Of a stretch of 64,000 nt of DNA, positions 1 through 8,122 are shown piece by piece. The notes beneath the pieces are model-generated. The model searched no databases. It worked only from the letters and a program-made list of their open reading frames with translations, and was not told the origin of the DNA. The DNA lies in contig NZ_JBNAGH010000003.1 of the NCBI RefSeq assembly GCF_049801095.1, forward strand, positions 124,001 to 188,000, given 5' to 3'. Numbering within the stretch: position 1 is the stretch's first letter; the number at the start of each line of letters is the position of its first letter. The stretch is from Dinoroseobacter sp049801095. Lineage in GTDB: Bacteria; Pseudomonadota; Alphaproteobacteria; Rhodobacterales; Rhodobacteraceae. A program made the translations under genes and the position numbers.

Positions 1-158
1 TAGAGCCAGACGCTTTCATAATCCTTTCGTCGCTCGGCGCGCCCGTTCCGGTGGCGCGGCAGCTTCCCTAGCGTCACCATACGCATAGCTGGCATGACCC
101 ACCGCCCCTAACCGCGCGTGACGCGATACCCCACGTCCATCGGGAAAGGAGATGACCC

Positions 159-725
159 ATGCTCGACACCTATGACGTGCGTACAACAGACATGCCCGAT
201 GAAATGCGGCTGCTGCTCGACCGCTACCCGCGTGAGAGCTGGGACGCGCATCCTGGCTTCAAGGACAAGACCCGGCACTGGCTCGGCGCGCATCGGATGT
301 TCCGCCGGGTGGCCGCTCAGGTCCGCACGGATACGGAGGCCTGTCTCGACAAGACGCTGGCGCCCGAGGCCTATGCCGACCGGCTGGCCCATTACGGCGG
401 TGGCTTGGTCGGAAACCTCCACGGGCATCACGGCTGGGAGGATCACAGCTACTTCCCGGAGCTTTCTGCCGCGGATCCGCGTTTTGACGCCGGGCTCGAC
501 CTGCTCGAGCGGGACCATGTGGATCTCGACAAGGTGCTGGCGGATTTCACCCGCCATGCCAACCGCGTGCTGCACCTGACCCGTCTGGATCCGGCACAAG
601 TGCGGGACGAGACGGGGAGGGTCCATGGTGCAAGCGAGGTGATCGAGGCCTTCCTGCAGCGCCATCTCGGCGATGAGGAGGAGCTGGCCGTGCCGATCAT
701 CCTGCACCATCGGCTGCGCGGTTAA
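159..725 (+). CDS. Hemerythrin-like HHE-domain protein
   Basis: A 188-residue soluble protein that fits the bacterial hemerythrin (HHE cation-binding) fold, a four-helix bundle holding a di-iron centre that binds O2 or NO or senses iron and oxygen. Candidate metal ligands are spread as expected: H45, the H88/H90/H91 to E94-D95-H96 cluster followed by SYFPEL, H120 in the ERDH motif, and H169 with the acidic GDEEE segment near 171-175. There is no signal peptide, so it is cytoplasmic. The start is set by a strong GGAAAGGAG ribosome binding site 7-8 bases upstream. It stands alone and ends at a rho-independent terminator. The family call is firm; the ligand O2, NO or iron is not decided by the sequence. 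Confidence 0.88.
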   Translation: MLDTYDVRTTDMPDEMRLLLDRYPRESWDAHPGFKDKTRHWLGAHRMFRRVAAQVRTDTEACLDKTLAPEAYADRLAHYGGGLVGNLHGHHGWEDHSYFPELSAADPRFDAGLDLLERDHVDLDKVLADFTRHANRVLHLTRLDPAQVRDETGRVHGASEVIEAFLQRHLGDEEELAVPIILHHRLRG

Positions 726-744
726 GGCAAGCCGATCGCATGAG

Positions 745-776
745 GGCCCGCTGGGATCGCCCCCGGCGGGCCTTTT
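745..776 (+). terminator. Rho-independent terminator after the hemerythrin gene
   Basis: Stem GGCCCGC (745-751) pairs with GCGGGCC (766-772) and is followed by TTTT. It lies 20 bases after the hemerythrin stop codon. Its 3' end touches the stop of the convergent toroid gene. There is no T-run on the other strand, so it should work only rightwards. Confidence 0.75.
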
Positions 777-1872
777 ATGGGATGGGCGTAGCGGTTTCCG
801 CCTGCTCTGCTTCGGCCTGCTGCGCCACGATGGCCAGCGCGCGCAAGGCGAAGGCGGTGGTGACCGTGTCGCTCTGCCAGGTGATGCGGCGCTGGATCTT
901 GCCCAGCGCGCGCCCGGCCTCCATCTGGATCCAGGGGGTACCGGGCCAGCTCCCATCAGGGTTCTGAAACCTCAAAAGATGCGCGACGGCCCGGTCCTGC
1001 ACCCCGACGGTCACATGCGGCGCCAAGCCGGCGAGCGCCATGGCCGTATCGAGCGGCACACTGTCCCAGGCGCCCCAGCCGCCATCGGGATGGACGCAGG
1101 CCGCCATCGCGGCGTGTCCGGCCTCGGCCGCTTGGTCCTGACCGGTCACCTCCATCAACTGGGCGCAGAGCGCGGTGCCATAGACCGGGCCTGCATACCA
1201 GGTGGCAGGCCAGCTCCCATCGGGCGCCTGGGCTGCGGCGATGGCAGCGGAGGCACGGGCGATCTCCGCCGCAAAGCGCGCCGCATCCATATCGTAGAGC
1301 CCGAGGAAGAACCGCGCGCAAACCTCCAGATCCACGGTATCGCCCCAATGCCAGCGCACCCCGCGGCGCATCCGTTTCAGGGCCTTGCGCGGCGCGTCCG
1401 GCGCAACGATCCAGGTCCGCAAGACCCCGTCCGGTTCCGCCCCGGCGAGGGCAACCCGGATCGGGTCCTCCACCAGCGGCAGATGCTCCGGCGCAGCGCG
1501 CGCAAAGAGGCGGATGGCCGCCCCAAGACTGTCGAGATCCGGTGGCAGCTCCGGCAGATCGGGAAAATAGCTCCACCCGCCCGGACGATCCGACAGCCGC
1601 GCCTGCGCCAGCCGATCCGCCTGCGCGCGGGCAATCTCGTGCCAGCTTGCGGCCTCCGCGCTGTCTTGGCAGAGCGCCACGTCGAGCAAGAGATCCGCGA
1701 TCACAGCCGGGGCGAACTGGGTCGCCACCTGCTCGGCCTGCGCGCTTGAAAACCCCGCCCAGCGGGGAAAGCGCATCCGGTGATGGGCCTCGGGAAACCC
1801 CTCCGCCGCCTGATCTTTGAGAAAGGCGCTGGCCCGCGCAATCGCCGGGCCCAGCGCCTCAGTTTGAGTCAT
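775..1872 (-). CDS. Alpha-alpha toroid protein (squalene cyclase / prenyltransferase-like repeats)
   Basis: 365 residues with QW-like repeats typical of the (alpha/alpha)6 toroids of terpene cyclases and protein prenyltransferases: QAPDGSW (about 215-221), PDGGWGAW (262-269) and QNPDGSW (303-309). Helix motifs such as PLDTAMAL and SDTVTTAFAL also fit. I do not see the DxDD acid motif of class II terpene cyclases, so cyclase activity is not supported. The length is about half that of squalene-hopene cyclase, so it is a single toroid. It has no signal peptide or membrane helix. It is the last gene of a leftward operon, 24 bases after the glycine-rich gene. The ribosome site is weak, so translation may depend on coupling. 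It could be a catalytically reduced binding scaffold; substrate unknown. Confidence 0.72.
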   Translation of the reverse strand: MTQTEALGPAIARASAFLKDQAAEGFPEAHHRMRFPRWAGFSSAQAEQVATQFAPAVIADLLLDVALCQDSAEAASWHEIARAQADRLAQARLSDRPGGWSYFPDLPELPPDLDSLGAAIRLFARAAPEHLPLVEDPIRVALAGAEPDGVLRTWIVAPDAPRKALKRMRRGVRWHWGDTVDLEVCARFFLGLYDMDAARFAAEIARASAAIAAAQAPDGSWPATWYAGPVYGTALCAQLMEVTGQDQAAEAGHAAMAACVHPDGGWGAWDSVPLDTAMALAGLAPHVTVGVQDRAVAHLLRFQNPDGSWPGTPWIQMEAGRALGKIQRRITWQSDTVTTAFALRALAIVAQQAEAEQAETATPIP

Positions 1873-1896
1873 GCTGTTTGGCTCACAAGGTCCGGC

Positions 1897-3546
1897 TCAC
1901 TGGGTCACGGTCAGCCCGTTGACGAGCGTGTGCGACGAGGTGCCATTGACCACGGTCACATCCCGCTGACCCGTGGGGGCCGCGTTGCCCACATCGAAGT
2001 TTGCCTGGATCTGCGTGTCGTTCAGGATCACCACGGAGTTCGTGGACACGCCAATCCCCGAGACATTCACCTGCAGGATCGCGGCACTCGGGTCGAAACA
2101 GCTGCCGTCGATATTCAGCACCCCGGCCTCTCCACGGGCGACCGAGTTCGGTGCCACGGCCGTGACCTCGAACCGGCGCACCTCGATCGCGTTGCCAAAG
2201 ATCTCGTCAGAGGCAAGCGGCCGGGACAGGATCAGATCCCCCTGCCCCAGATCCGAGGTGCCGAGGATATCCACCGAGAGCTTGAGCTCCGTATCCGTGC
2301 TCGTCGGCTGGATCGAGATGCTGACCCCGGCGAGATTGGTGCTCACGGATGTCACCTGGGCCAGGTTCTGACCAAAGAGGCTGACCGAAACGTTGTTGGC
2401 CGGGCTCGCGAAGCCGCGGCAGAGCACGGTGGGCTCGACCGTGTTGACCACCGGTTTCAGCGACAGACCATCGAGGCAGCCGGGCTCGACCAGTGTCTCG
2501 AAGGTCAGCGTCCCCGCAGCCCCGGCGGCACCGAGCCCGCCCTCATTGGCGTTGGAGCCAGCCCCGAGGCCCGAGGGCGGGAAGCCCGGATTGCCGGTCT
2601 CGCCATTGGAGGCTGCGTCGCATTGGTTGGTCTTGAAGCCCGCTTGGCCACCGCCGCCCGGAAGACCGCCAAAGCCCCCCAGACCGCCGCTGCCTTCATT
2701 GCCGCCATCATTCACATAGGTGAACTTGCCGTTCACGAAGATGCCCGAGGCGATCACATCGGCGCTGGACGCCACGATGATATTCCCCGCATCGCCGCCA
2801 TCGCCGCCCTGACCGCCCTGGCCGCCATCGCCACCGCTGCCGCCATCGCCACCATGGCCGGGCTGGCGGTCGCAGCCTTCGCCGGGCCAGCTGTTATCGG
2901 ACTGACCCTGACGGCCATTCATACCTTTGCCGCCCTTGCCGCCATTCTGGCCGCGCTGTCCGCGCCCGCCGACCTGCCCGTCGAAATCGATGATCAGATG
3001 ACCATCCAGCCCTTCGAACACGACCTCCAGCGCGATGAGCACAAAATTCGGCGCAAAACGTCCATTTCGACCCTTCATGCCCGGATTGCCGTTGGTGCCG
3101 CTGCCGCCAGTGACGCCACCATTGCCCTGGCCCTGGTCCTGCCAATTGCCGAAATCCTGCCCGTCCGGCGCCTTGAGCGGGTTGGGAATGGGCTGGTCAT
3201 CGACGATCAGGCGCTGGCGCCATGTGATGACATTCTTGTTGGTATACTGGTTGCCCGGATCCTCGGGCCCGCAGGGATTGAGGGTGATCGGCGCTCCGCC
3301 CCCCACCACCACAAGCTTGCGGCAGACGACCGTGTAGTCGCGGCAGTAATCGCCCTCATTGTCATCGCGTTTCTGCGGCTCGAAGATCAGCCGCCCATTG
3401 TTGAGAAACCGGATCTCGTCGCGGATGAAGCAACATTCATGGACCGGGAAATCCCCGGTGATAACCTCGGACTGGCGCGGATCGGCGCCGATAAGGGTGT
3501 CGATCTCCTGACGACAGCGGTCACAAACCAAATCAAGAACAGGCAT
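1897..3546 (-). CDS. Large glycine-rich (collagen-like / polyglycine) protein with CxxC head and TIG-like tail
   Basis: 549 residues in three parts. Residues 1-110 form a compact cysteine-rich head: C8-x2-C11, C38-C39, C68, C75, C92. Residues 141-345 are dominated by glycine in GGxGGx periods (for example GGDGGSGGDGGQGGQGG) broken by short beta-like stretches such as GNIIVASSADVIASG. This could form polyglycine-II helices or a glycine-lined beta-helix. Residues 362-549 look like two IPT/TIG-type beta-sandwich domains with an NxVxRGExG-like motif. No signal peptide or membrane anchor is visible. The start is M at 3546, with GGAGGAG 7 bases upstream inside the preceding gene; longer upstream forms have no support. 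It overlaps the nucleotidyltransferase gene by 14 bases. Phage adhesins and bacterial surface fibres use comparable glycine sandwiches, but the function here is unknown. Confidence 0.7.
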   Translation of the reverse strand: MPVLDLVCDRCRQEIDTLIGADPRQSEVITGDFPVHECCFIRDEIRFLNNGRLIFEPQKRDDNEGDYCRDYTVVCRKLVVVGGGAPITLNPCGPEDPGNQYTNKNVITWRQRLIVDDQPIPNPLKAPDGQDFGNWQDQGQGNGGVTGGSGTNGNPGMKGRNGRFAPNFVLIALEVVFEGLDGHLIIDFDGQVGGRGQRGQNGGKGGKGMNGRQGQSDNSWPGEGCDRQPGHGGDGGSGGDGGQGGQGGDGGDAGNIIVASSADVIASGIFVNGKFTYVNDGGNEGSGGLGGFGGLPGGGGQAGFKTNQCDAASNGETGNPGFPPSGLGAGSNANEGGLGAAGAAGTLTFETLVEPGCLDGLSLKPVVNTVEPTVLCRGFASPANNVSVSLFGQNLAQVTSVSTNLAGVSISIQPTSTDTELKLSVDILGTSDLGQGDLILSRPLASDEIFGNAIEVRRFEVTAVAPNSVARGEAGVLNIDGSCFDPSAAILQVNVSGIGVSTNSVVILNDTQIQANFDVGNAAPTGQRDVTVVNGTSSHTLVNGLTVTQ

Positions 3547-4729
3547 GTTGTGTCTCCTCCGTGTATGTCTTGGGCGTTTTCTTGGGGGCTTCGGGCGCCA
3601 CGAAAGGCGCCCAGTCTGGCAGATCGGGCAAGGCGATGCCGCGCGCGGCAAGGGTGGCGAGCGTGCGCTCGCGAAACCCCTGGAGATGGTCCAGCGCAGC
3701 CTCGACCTCGGCCCGTCCGACATCCGGTCCGGCGAGCAGCCATTGCATGTCTTCGACGAGATCGGGGCAGAGCCGTGCAAATTCCGGGCCCACCCGTTCG
3801 GAGGGGCGCAGGAAGTTCTCATCCCCACCCGCCGCCGCGCGGTCCGCGACCAGCGGCAGGCGGATGAGCGCATAGGCGTGAAAGCGCAGATAGAACATAG
3901 CCCCTGTCAGATCCCCGCCCGCGGCCAACTCCTCGGCGACGGCGATCCGCCAGTCGAGCTCCTCCCGCGCGGCGAAATAGCGATACTCCCAGCGGGTCAT
4001 CTCCCGCATCGCTGCGGGCCAGTCCGGCTCGGGGAAGCGCGATGTCATGACCGCGTGGAACCGGCGCAGACGCGCGATCATCTCCGTCAGGTCCTCGTCG
4101 AGGCGCAGGGCGCGGGTCATGCCGAGGCTCTCGGAGCTGCCGAGCATCGCATCCACCCGGCGCAGGGTCTCGGTTGGTCGTGTGTAGACATTGGGGCAGA
4201 GCATCCCGAGCCCGTCGGCCAGCGCCGCGAGACAGGCGGAATGGCCCATATGCAGCCAGAAGAGCGCCACTGCGGGCGCATCCCAGCTCACGCCGATCTC
4301 GCGCACCGTGGCAAAGCCCATTTCCATCAGCCCGGCGATGCGGCGCGCGCGCAGCGCGGGCGTCTCGAAAAGCCGCGACAGCTCGGCCAACTGCCCCTCC
4401 AACGCGCCACTGCGGTCCTGCAGCACCCGAGAGCTCAGCACCCGGTGCGGGATCAAGCCCCGCACGGCGAGGGAGGGCAAGTCGTCGAAATAGCTCCGGG
4501 GCACCCACATGACATCCACCCGGCGTTCGCCCGGGATCTCCAGCCGCTCGGGCAGAAAGTCATCCGGCGCGCCGATGGTCAGCAGGTCGATATCGGAGTT
4601 TTTAGGAACGTCGCGATCTATGGGAGGGTCCCGCACCAGGATCCCGTCGGCGCGATCGGCCAGGCGATCTTTGGCGGCGGCAAAACAGGACTCAAGCGGT
4701 CCAGACTCGGTGGACGCATCAAAACGCAT
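3533..4729 (-). CDS. Nucleotidyltransferase-fold protein with long helical C-terminus
   Basis: 398 residues. The N-terminal part carries the acidic strand of the polymerase-beta nucleotidyltransferase fold: NSDIDLL with D46 and D48, and a third candidate carboxylate at D72 in RRVDVMW. The glycine-serine motif that normally precedes this strand is not recognisable (the segment reads ILVRDPPIDRDVP), so catalysis is uncertain. Residues 90-390 are mostly helical with many Arg and Glu and resemble no domain I can name. A GAGG ribosome site lies 7 bases before the start. First gene of the leftward operon; its last 14 bases overlap the start of the glycine-rich gene. It might modify a small molecule or the partner protein. 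Confidence 0.65.
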   Translation of the reverse strand: MRFDASTESGPLESCFAAAKDRLADRADGILVRDPPIDRDVPKNSDIDLLTIGAPDDFLPERLEIPGERRVDVMWVPRSYFDDLPSLAVRGLIPHRVLSSRVLQDRSGALEGQLAELSRLFETPALRARRIAGLMEMGFATVREIGVSWDAPAVALFWLHMGHSACLAALADGLGMLCPNVYTRPTETLRRVDAMLGSSESLGMTRALRLDEDLTEMIARLRRFHAVMTSRFPEPDWPAAMREMTRWEYRYFAAREELDWRIAVAEELAAGGDLTGAMFYLRFHAYALIRLPLVADRAAAGGDENFLRPSERVGPEFARLCPDLVEDMQWLLAGPDVGRAEVEAALDHLQGFRERTLATLAARGIALPDLPDWAPFVAPEAPKKTPKTYTEETQHACS

Positions 4730-5417
4730 TCGAACCTCAAATCGCCGATTAAAAAACGCGCAGCATTAAAAAACGCAACGTTCGGCAAATAGAAACAATA
4801 TCTTGAAATCTACCACGTTGACGCCAATGCGACAAGGATAGGGGCAATCCCTCGGCGCATCTTCGCCGAAAAGCTGAGTGGCTTGGGGTCAAACCTCGGG
4901 ACGCGTGCCGGGGAAAAGATGGTCCGAGGGCAACCTATCCGACAGCGCTTTCCACGGGTTACCACTGCGTGATATGAGCAGCGCTTACGCTTGCCAAACG
5001 TCCTGTGATCTCCAGAAAATCGGGGAAAACCAGAATAAAAAGCAATTTTTAAAGCCTTCGACATGGATCGCAGAGCATCTCACCGCGCCGAACGGCGCGC
5101 CGTCTGCAGCCCTCCAGATCAAAGTGCTTTGAGCCCCAAGCAGGAAAACCGCACCTTCCTCGTATTGCACGATGTTCCTGAGGTATTTCCAAGGATCAGC
5201 AATACCTCGACCCCCTTTCCCATGCGAAAAAATCAGCAACAACAATTGGATACGCCACATGCCCTCAATTAATTTCACACGCGATATTAAATAAAGATCG
5301 CGGCCACCGAAATAAATAGACCCACCCTATGGCTCAATCACAAAACCTATGAATAGAATTGGCAGGTCGAGGGAACTTCTGAAACGATTTTATTAAATCA
5401 AGGGTATCGCTGAGCAG
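4730..5417. other. AT-rich intergenic region between divergent operons
   Basis: A 688-base gap clearly richer in A and T than its surroundings, especially from about 5260 to 5410. No open frame in it has a ribosome site or protein-like composition. It must hold the promoters of the leftward nucleotidyltransferase operon and the rightward UDP-sugar pair. A direct repeat next to the leftward start is listed separately. I see no tRNA, terminator or mobile-element end. Confidence 0.6.
4748..4776. repeat. Tandem 12-bp direct repeat upstream of the nucleotidyltransferase operon
   Basis: ATTAAAAAACGC occurs at 4748-4759 and again at 4765-4776, offset by 17 bases, just upstream of the leftward start codon at 4729. 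Two identical A-rich copies in GC-rich DNA suggest promoter-proximal elements or a regulator site. No matching known box comes to mind. Confidence 0.45.
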
Positions 5418-6377
5418 ATGCGCGTGTTGGTGACCGGTGGCGCCGGTTTTTTGGGGAGCCATATGTGCCGGGCCCTATTGGGGCGCGGGCATCGTGTTCT
5501 GGCGATGGACAACCTGCTGACCGGGCGCATGGAAACGATCCATGACTTGCTGGATCACCGGGATTTCGCCTTTCGGAAATGGGACGTCTCCCTGCCCTAT
5601 GAGGTCGAGGCGGACGTGATTTTCAACATGGCTTCTGCCGCCTCACCGCGGAAATACCAGATCGATCCGGTCCACACGATGCGGACCAATGTGATGGGCG
5701 CGGACCACGCTCTCCGGGTCGCCCAGACTTGCGGCGCGGTGATGATCCAGGCCTCCACCTCCGAGGTTTATGGCGATCCGGACTGCCATCCGCAGCCGGA
5801 AACCTGCTTGGGACAGATTGATCCTGCGAGCCCGCGGGCCTGCTACACGGAAGGAAAGCGCGCCGCCGAGACCCTGTGCTTTGACTACCAGCGCAAGCAC
5901 AGCACACGGGTCAAGGTCGCGCGTCTCTTCAATACTTACGGCCCCGCCATGGCCATCGATGATGGGCGCGTGGTGAGCAACTTCCTCGTGGCAGCCTTGC
6001 GAAGCGCGCCCCTCACGCTCCACGGCGATGGCGCGCAGACCCGCAGCTTCTGCTATGTCAGCGACACGGTGGCGGCGATGCTGGCCCTGATGGAAAGCGG
6101 CGACGCCCAAACCGGGCCCTACAACATCGGCAATCCTGGCGAGATCTCCATGCGCGATCTGGCGGAGAAGATCCGAGACCTCACCGGCTCGCAAAGCCCG
6201 CTGGTGAACGAGCCCCCCGTCACGGATGATCCGCAGCGGCGCTGCCCCGATATCTCCCGGGCGGAGGCGGATCTGAACTGGGCGCCCCGCGTGTCACTCG
6301 AGGACGGGCTTCGCCACACATTGGAGGATATCCGGACACGGCTGGCAAAGCTCGAAGGACAGGGCACGGGCTCATGA
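5418..6377 (+). CDS. UDP-glucuronate decarboxylase-like SDR (UDP-xylose synthase family)
   Basis: 319 residues of an extended short-chain dehydrogenase. The Rossmann motif GGAGFLG is at 7-13, STSEVYGDP at 113-121, and the YxxxK pair is Y143/K147. The run MASAASPRKYQIDP and the block RACYTEGKRAAETLCFDY match the UDP-glucuronic acid decarboxylase subgroup rather than 4-epimerases, as do RLFNTYGP, DDGRVVSNF and GDGAQTRSFCYV. The predicted reaction is NAD-dependent conversion of UDP-glucuronate to UDP-xylose in the cytoplasm. The stop overlaps the glycosyltransferase start (ATGA), so the two are translationally coupled. The sugar nucleotide probably feeds that transferase. The exact product could be a UDP-4-keto-pentose instead. 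Confidence 0.85.
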   Translation: MRVLVTGGAGFLGSHMCRALLGRGHRVLAMDNLLTGRMETIHDLLDHRDFAFRKWDVSLPYEVEADVIFNMASAASPRKYQIDPVHTMRTNVMGADHALRVAQTCGAVMIQASTSEVYGDPDCHPQPETCLGQIDPASPRACYTEGKRAAETLCFDYQRKHSTRVKVARLFNTYGPAMAIDDGRVVSNFLVAALRSAPLTLHGDGAQTRSFCYVSDTVAAMLALMESGDAQTGPYNIGNPGEISMRDLAEKIRDLTGSQSPLVNEPPVTDDPQRRCPDISRAEADLNWAPRVSLEDGLRHTLEDIRTRLAKLEGQGTGS

Positions 6378-7228
6378 TTTCGGTGATCATCCCCTGCCAC
6401 AATGAGGAACTGGTTCTCGGCGCACTCCTGAGCTCGCTCGCCGGGCAAAGCGGTCTGCCGAGGGCGCATGGCAGCGAGATCATCGTCGTCGCCAATGCCT
6501 GCAGCGACAAGACCTGTGCCGTGGCGGAGGCCGCGCGCCCGCAGCTGGAACAGGCGGGCTACACTCTGCAGGTGATAGATCTGCCCGAGCCGGGCAAGGC
6601 GCGCGCGCTCAACATCGCCGATGGGCGCGCAAGGTTCGCGCCCCGGCTCTATGTGGATGCCGATGTCACCTTGGGGGCGGAGGTGCTGGCTCAGCTTCGT
6701 CCGCTTTTGCTCAGTGACGCACCCGTCTATTGCAGCGCGAGGATCGAAATTGCCCCGGCACGCAGCTGGGTCAGCCGGGCCTATGGCCGTTTCATGCTGG
6801 CCATGCCCTTCGTGCGCGACGGCGTGCCGGGCATGGGGCTATACGGGGTGTCGGCCCCGGCGCGCGGACGTTGGGGCGCCTTTCCGATCATCCATTCAGA
6901 TGACCGCTTCGTGCGACTGCAATTCACGCCTGCGGAACGGCGCAAGGTGCCCGCCCCCTATCGCTGGCCCGTGCCGGATGGGCTCGTCAACTTGATCAAG
7001 GTGCGGCTGCGCTGGAACGAGGGGAACCGCGAGTTCACCCGTCTCTACCCCGAGCTTCTGATCAATGACGGCGCCCGCAATGACCTGCGCGCAGCGCTTC
7101 GGACCGTGATCTCCCACCCGGTCGACGGGATCGCCTATATCAGCGTCTTCATCAGCACCGCGATCTGGGCGCAGTTCAAGCGCAGGGACAGCGCGGTGGT
7201 CTGGCGACGGGGTCGACCCATGGCCTGA
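6374..7228 (+). CDS. Family 2 glycosyltransferase (GT-A fold)
   Basis: 284 residues. The N-terminus SVIIPCHNEE is the nucleotide-binding strand of GT2 enzymes. VDADV with D95-x-D97 is the metal-binding DxD. ELPEPGKARALN-type residues (about 70-80) are typical of membrane-peripheral GT2 proteins. No transmembrane helices are evident, so it is a cytosolic or peripheral transferase. It starts in an ATGA overlap with the UDP-xylose-synthase-like gene, so it probably uses that enzyme's product. The acceptor is unknown. Candidates are a surface polysaccharide or a product of the divergent glycine-rich gene operon. The gene ends 5 bases from the convergent PEP-mutase-family gene. Confidence 0.82.
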   Translation: MISVIIPCHNEELVLGALLSSLAGQSGLPRAHGSEIIVVANACSDKTCAVAEAARPQLEQAGYTLQVIDLPEPGKARALNIADGRARFAPRLYVDADVTLGAEVLAQLRPLLLSDAPVYCSARIEIAPARSWVSRAYGRFMLAMPFVRDGVPGMGLYGVSAPARGRWGAFPIIHSDDRFVRLQFTPAERRKVPAPYRWPVPDGLVNLIKVRLRWNEGNREFTRLYPELLINDGARNDLRAALRTVISHPVDGIAYISVFISTAIWAQFKRRDSAVVWRRGRPMA

Positions 7229-7233
7229 GCCCG

Positions 7234-8118
7234 CTAGCCCTTGTCGCGCCGAGCCGAGGCGTAGCGTTCGGAGGCGTCATAATAGGCGTCAAACCCGATC
7301 CGCTCGCGCAGTTCGACAAAATCCATCAGGTCCGGGCGCGCATCCGAGCGCATGCTGCGCAAGGTGCCAACCATGGCCTGCATCGCCGCCGCCATGAGCG
7401 ACAGGGGATAGGCTGCGATCGCGTAGCCGATATCGTGCAACTCCGCATTGGACAGGTCCGGCGTATCGCCGCCTTCGACGATATTGGCCATCTTGGGGCC
7501 CGGCAGCGCGCTGCACACCTCGCGCATTTCCGCTTCGCTGCGCGGGGCCTCGACAAAGAGGATATCCGCCCCGAGCTCTGCGAATTTCGCAGCCCGGTCG
7601 ATGGCTTCGGCCAGCCCGTGCTCATGCCGGGCATCGGTCCGCGCGAGGATCAGGATATCGCCACCCGCTTCGCGCAAGGCCTCGCGCTCATCCAAGGCGG
7701 CGCGGATCCGGTCAAACGCCTCGTCGCGCCCAACCACCGCCTTGCCCGGGGTGTGACCACAGCGTTTCGGCGCGAGCTGATCCTCGATCATCACCGACGC
7801 GCAGCCCGCCTTGGCAAAGCCCGCCACCGTCCGGCGCACATTCATCGCATTGCCATAGCCCGTATCCCCATCCCCGATCAGCGGGATCGGGATCGCATCG
7901 GCAATGTTGCGCGCCTGATCCACCACCTCGCCATAGCTCATCAGCCCCAGATCCGGCGCGCCGATCCGGCTGGCCGAGGCGGCAAAACCCGACATGAAGG
8001 TCAGGTCATACCCCTCCTGCGCGATCAGCTTGGCCGAGAGCGCATCGAAACAGCAGGGCATCACATGGCAGCGGTCCTGCGCCAGCAAGGCGCGCAGGGT
8101 TTGAGCGGGGGTCGTCAT
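7234..8118 (-). CDS. Isocitrate lyase / PEP mutase superfamily enzyme
   Basis: 294 residues of a phosphoenolpyruvate-mutase/isocitrate-lyase TIM barrel. Metal-binding acids are in DGDTGYG (D83, D85) and EDQ (E112, D113). The mobile gating loop reads PKRCGH (117-122), close to the KKCGH of isocitrate lyase and 2-methylisocitrate lyase. The family cleaves or decarboxylates small 2-oxo or hydroxy dicarboxylates, such as oxaloacetate or dimethylmalate. The start at 8118 has GGTGA upstream and lies 4 bases after the TRAP permease stop. The gene is therefore the last of a leftward operon with a TRAP transporter, which probably imports its substrate. The exact substrate is open. Confidence 0.82.
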   Translation of the reverse strand: MTTPAQTLRALLAQDRCHVMPCCFDALSAKLIAQEGYDLTFMSGFAASASRIGAPDLGLMSYGEVVDQARNIADAIPIPLIGDGDTGYGNAMNVRRTVAGFAKAGCASVMIEDQLAPKRCGHTPGKAVVGRDEAFDRIRAALDEREALREAGGDILILARTDARHEHGLAEAIDRAAKFAELGADILFVEAPRSEAEMREVCSALPGPKMANIVEGGDTPDLSNAELHDIGYAIAAYPLSLMAAAMQAMVGTLRSMRSDARPDLMDFVELRERIGFDAYYDASERYASARRDKG

Positions 8119-8122
8119 CGGG

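Noticed and set aside
775..1872. Assignment of the toroid protein as a functional squalene-hopene cyclase.
   Set aside because: About half the usual length and no DxDD motif; only the toroid fold is supported.
1780..3867. A 695-codon plus-strand open frame opposite the glycine-rich and nucleotidyltransferase genes.
   Set aside because: Its sequence is low in hydrophobic cores and reads as an antisense shadow; the minus-strand genes have good ribosome sites and domain patterns.
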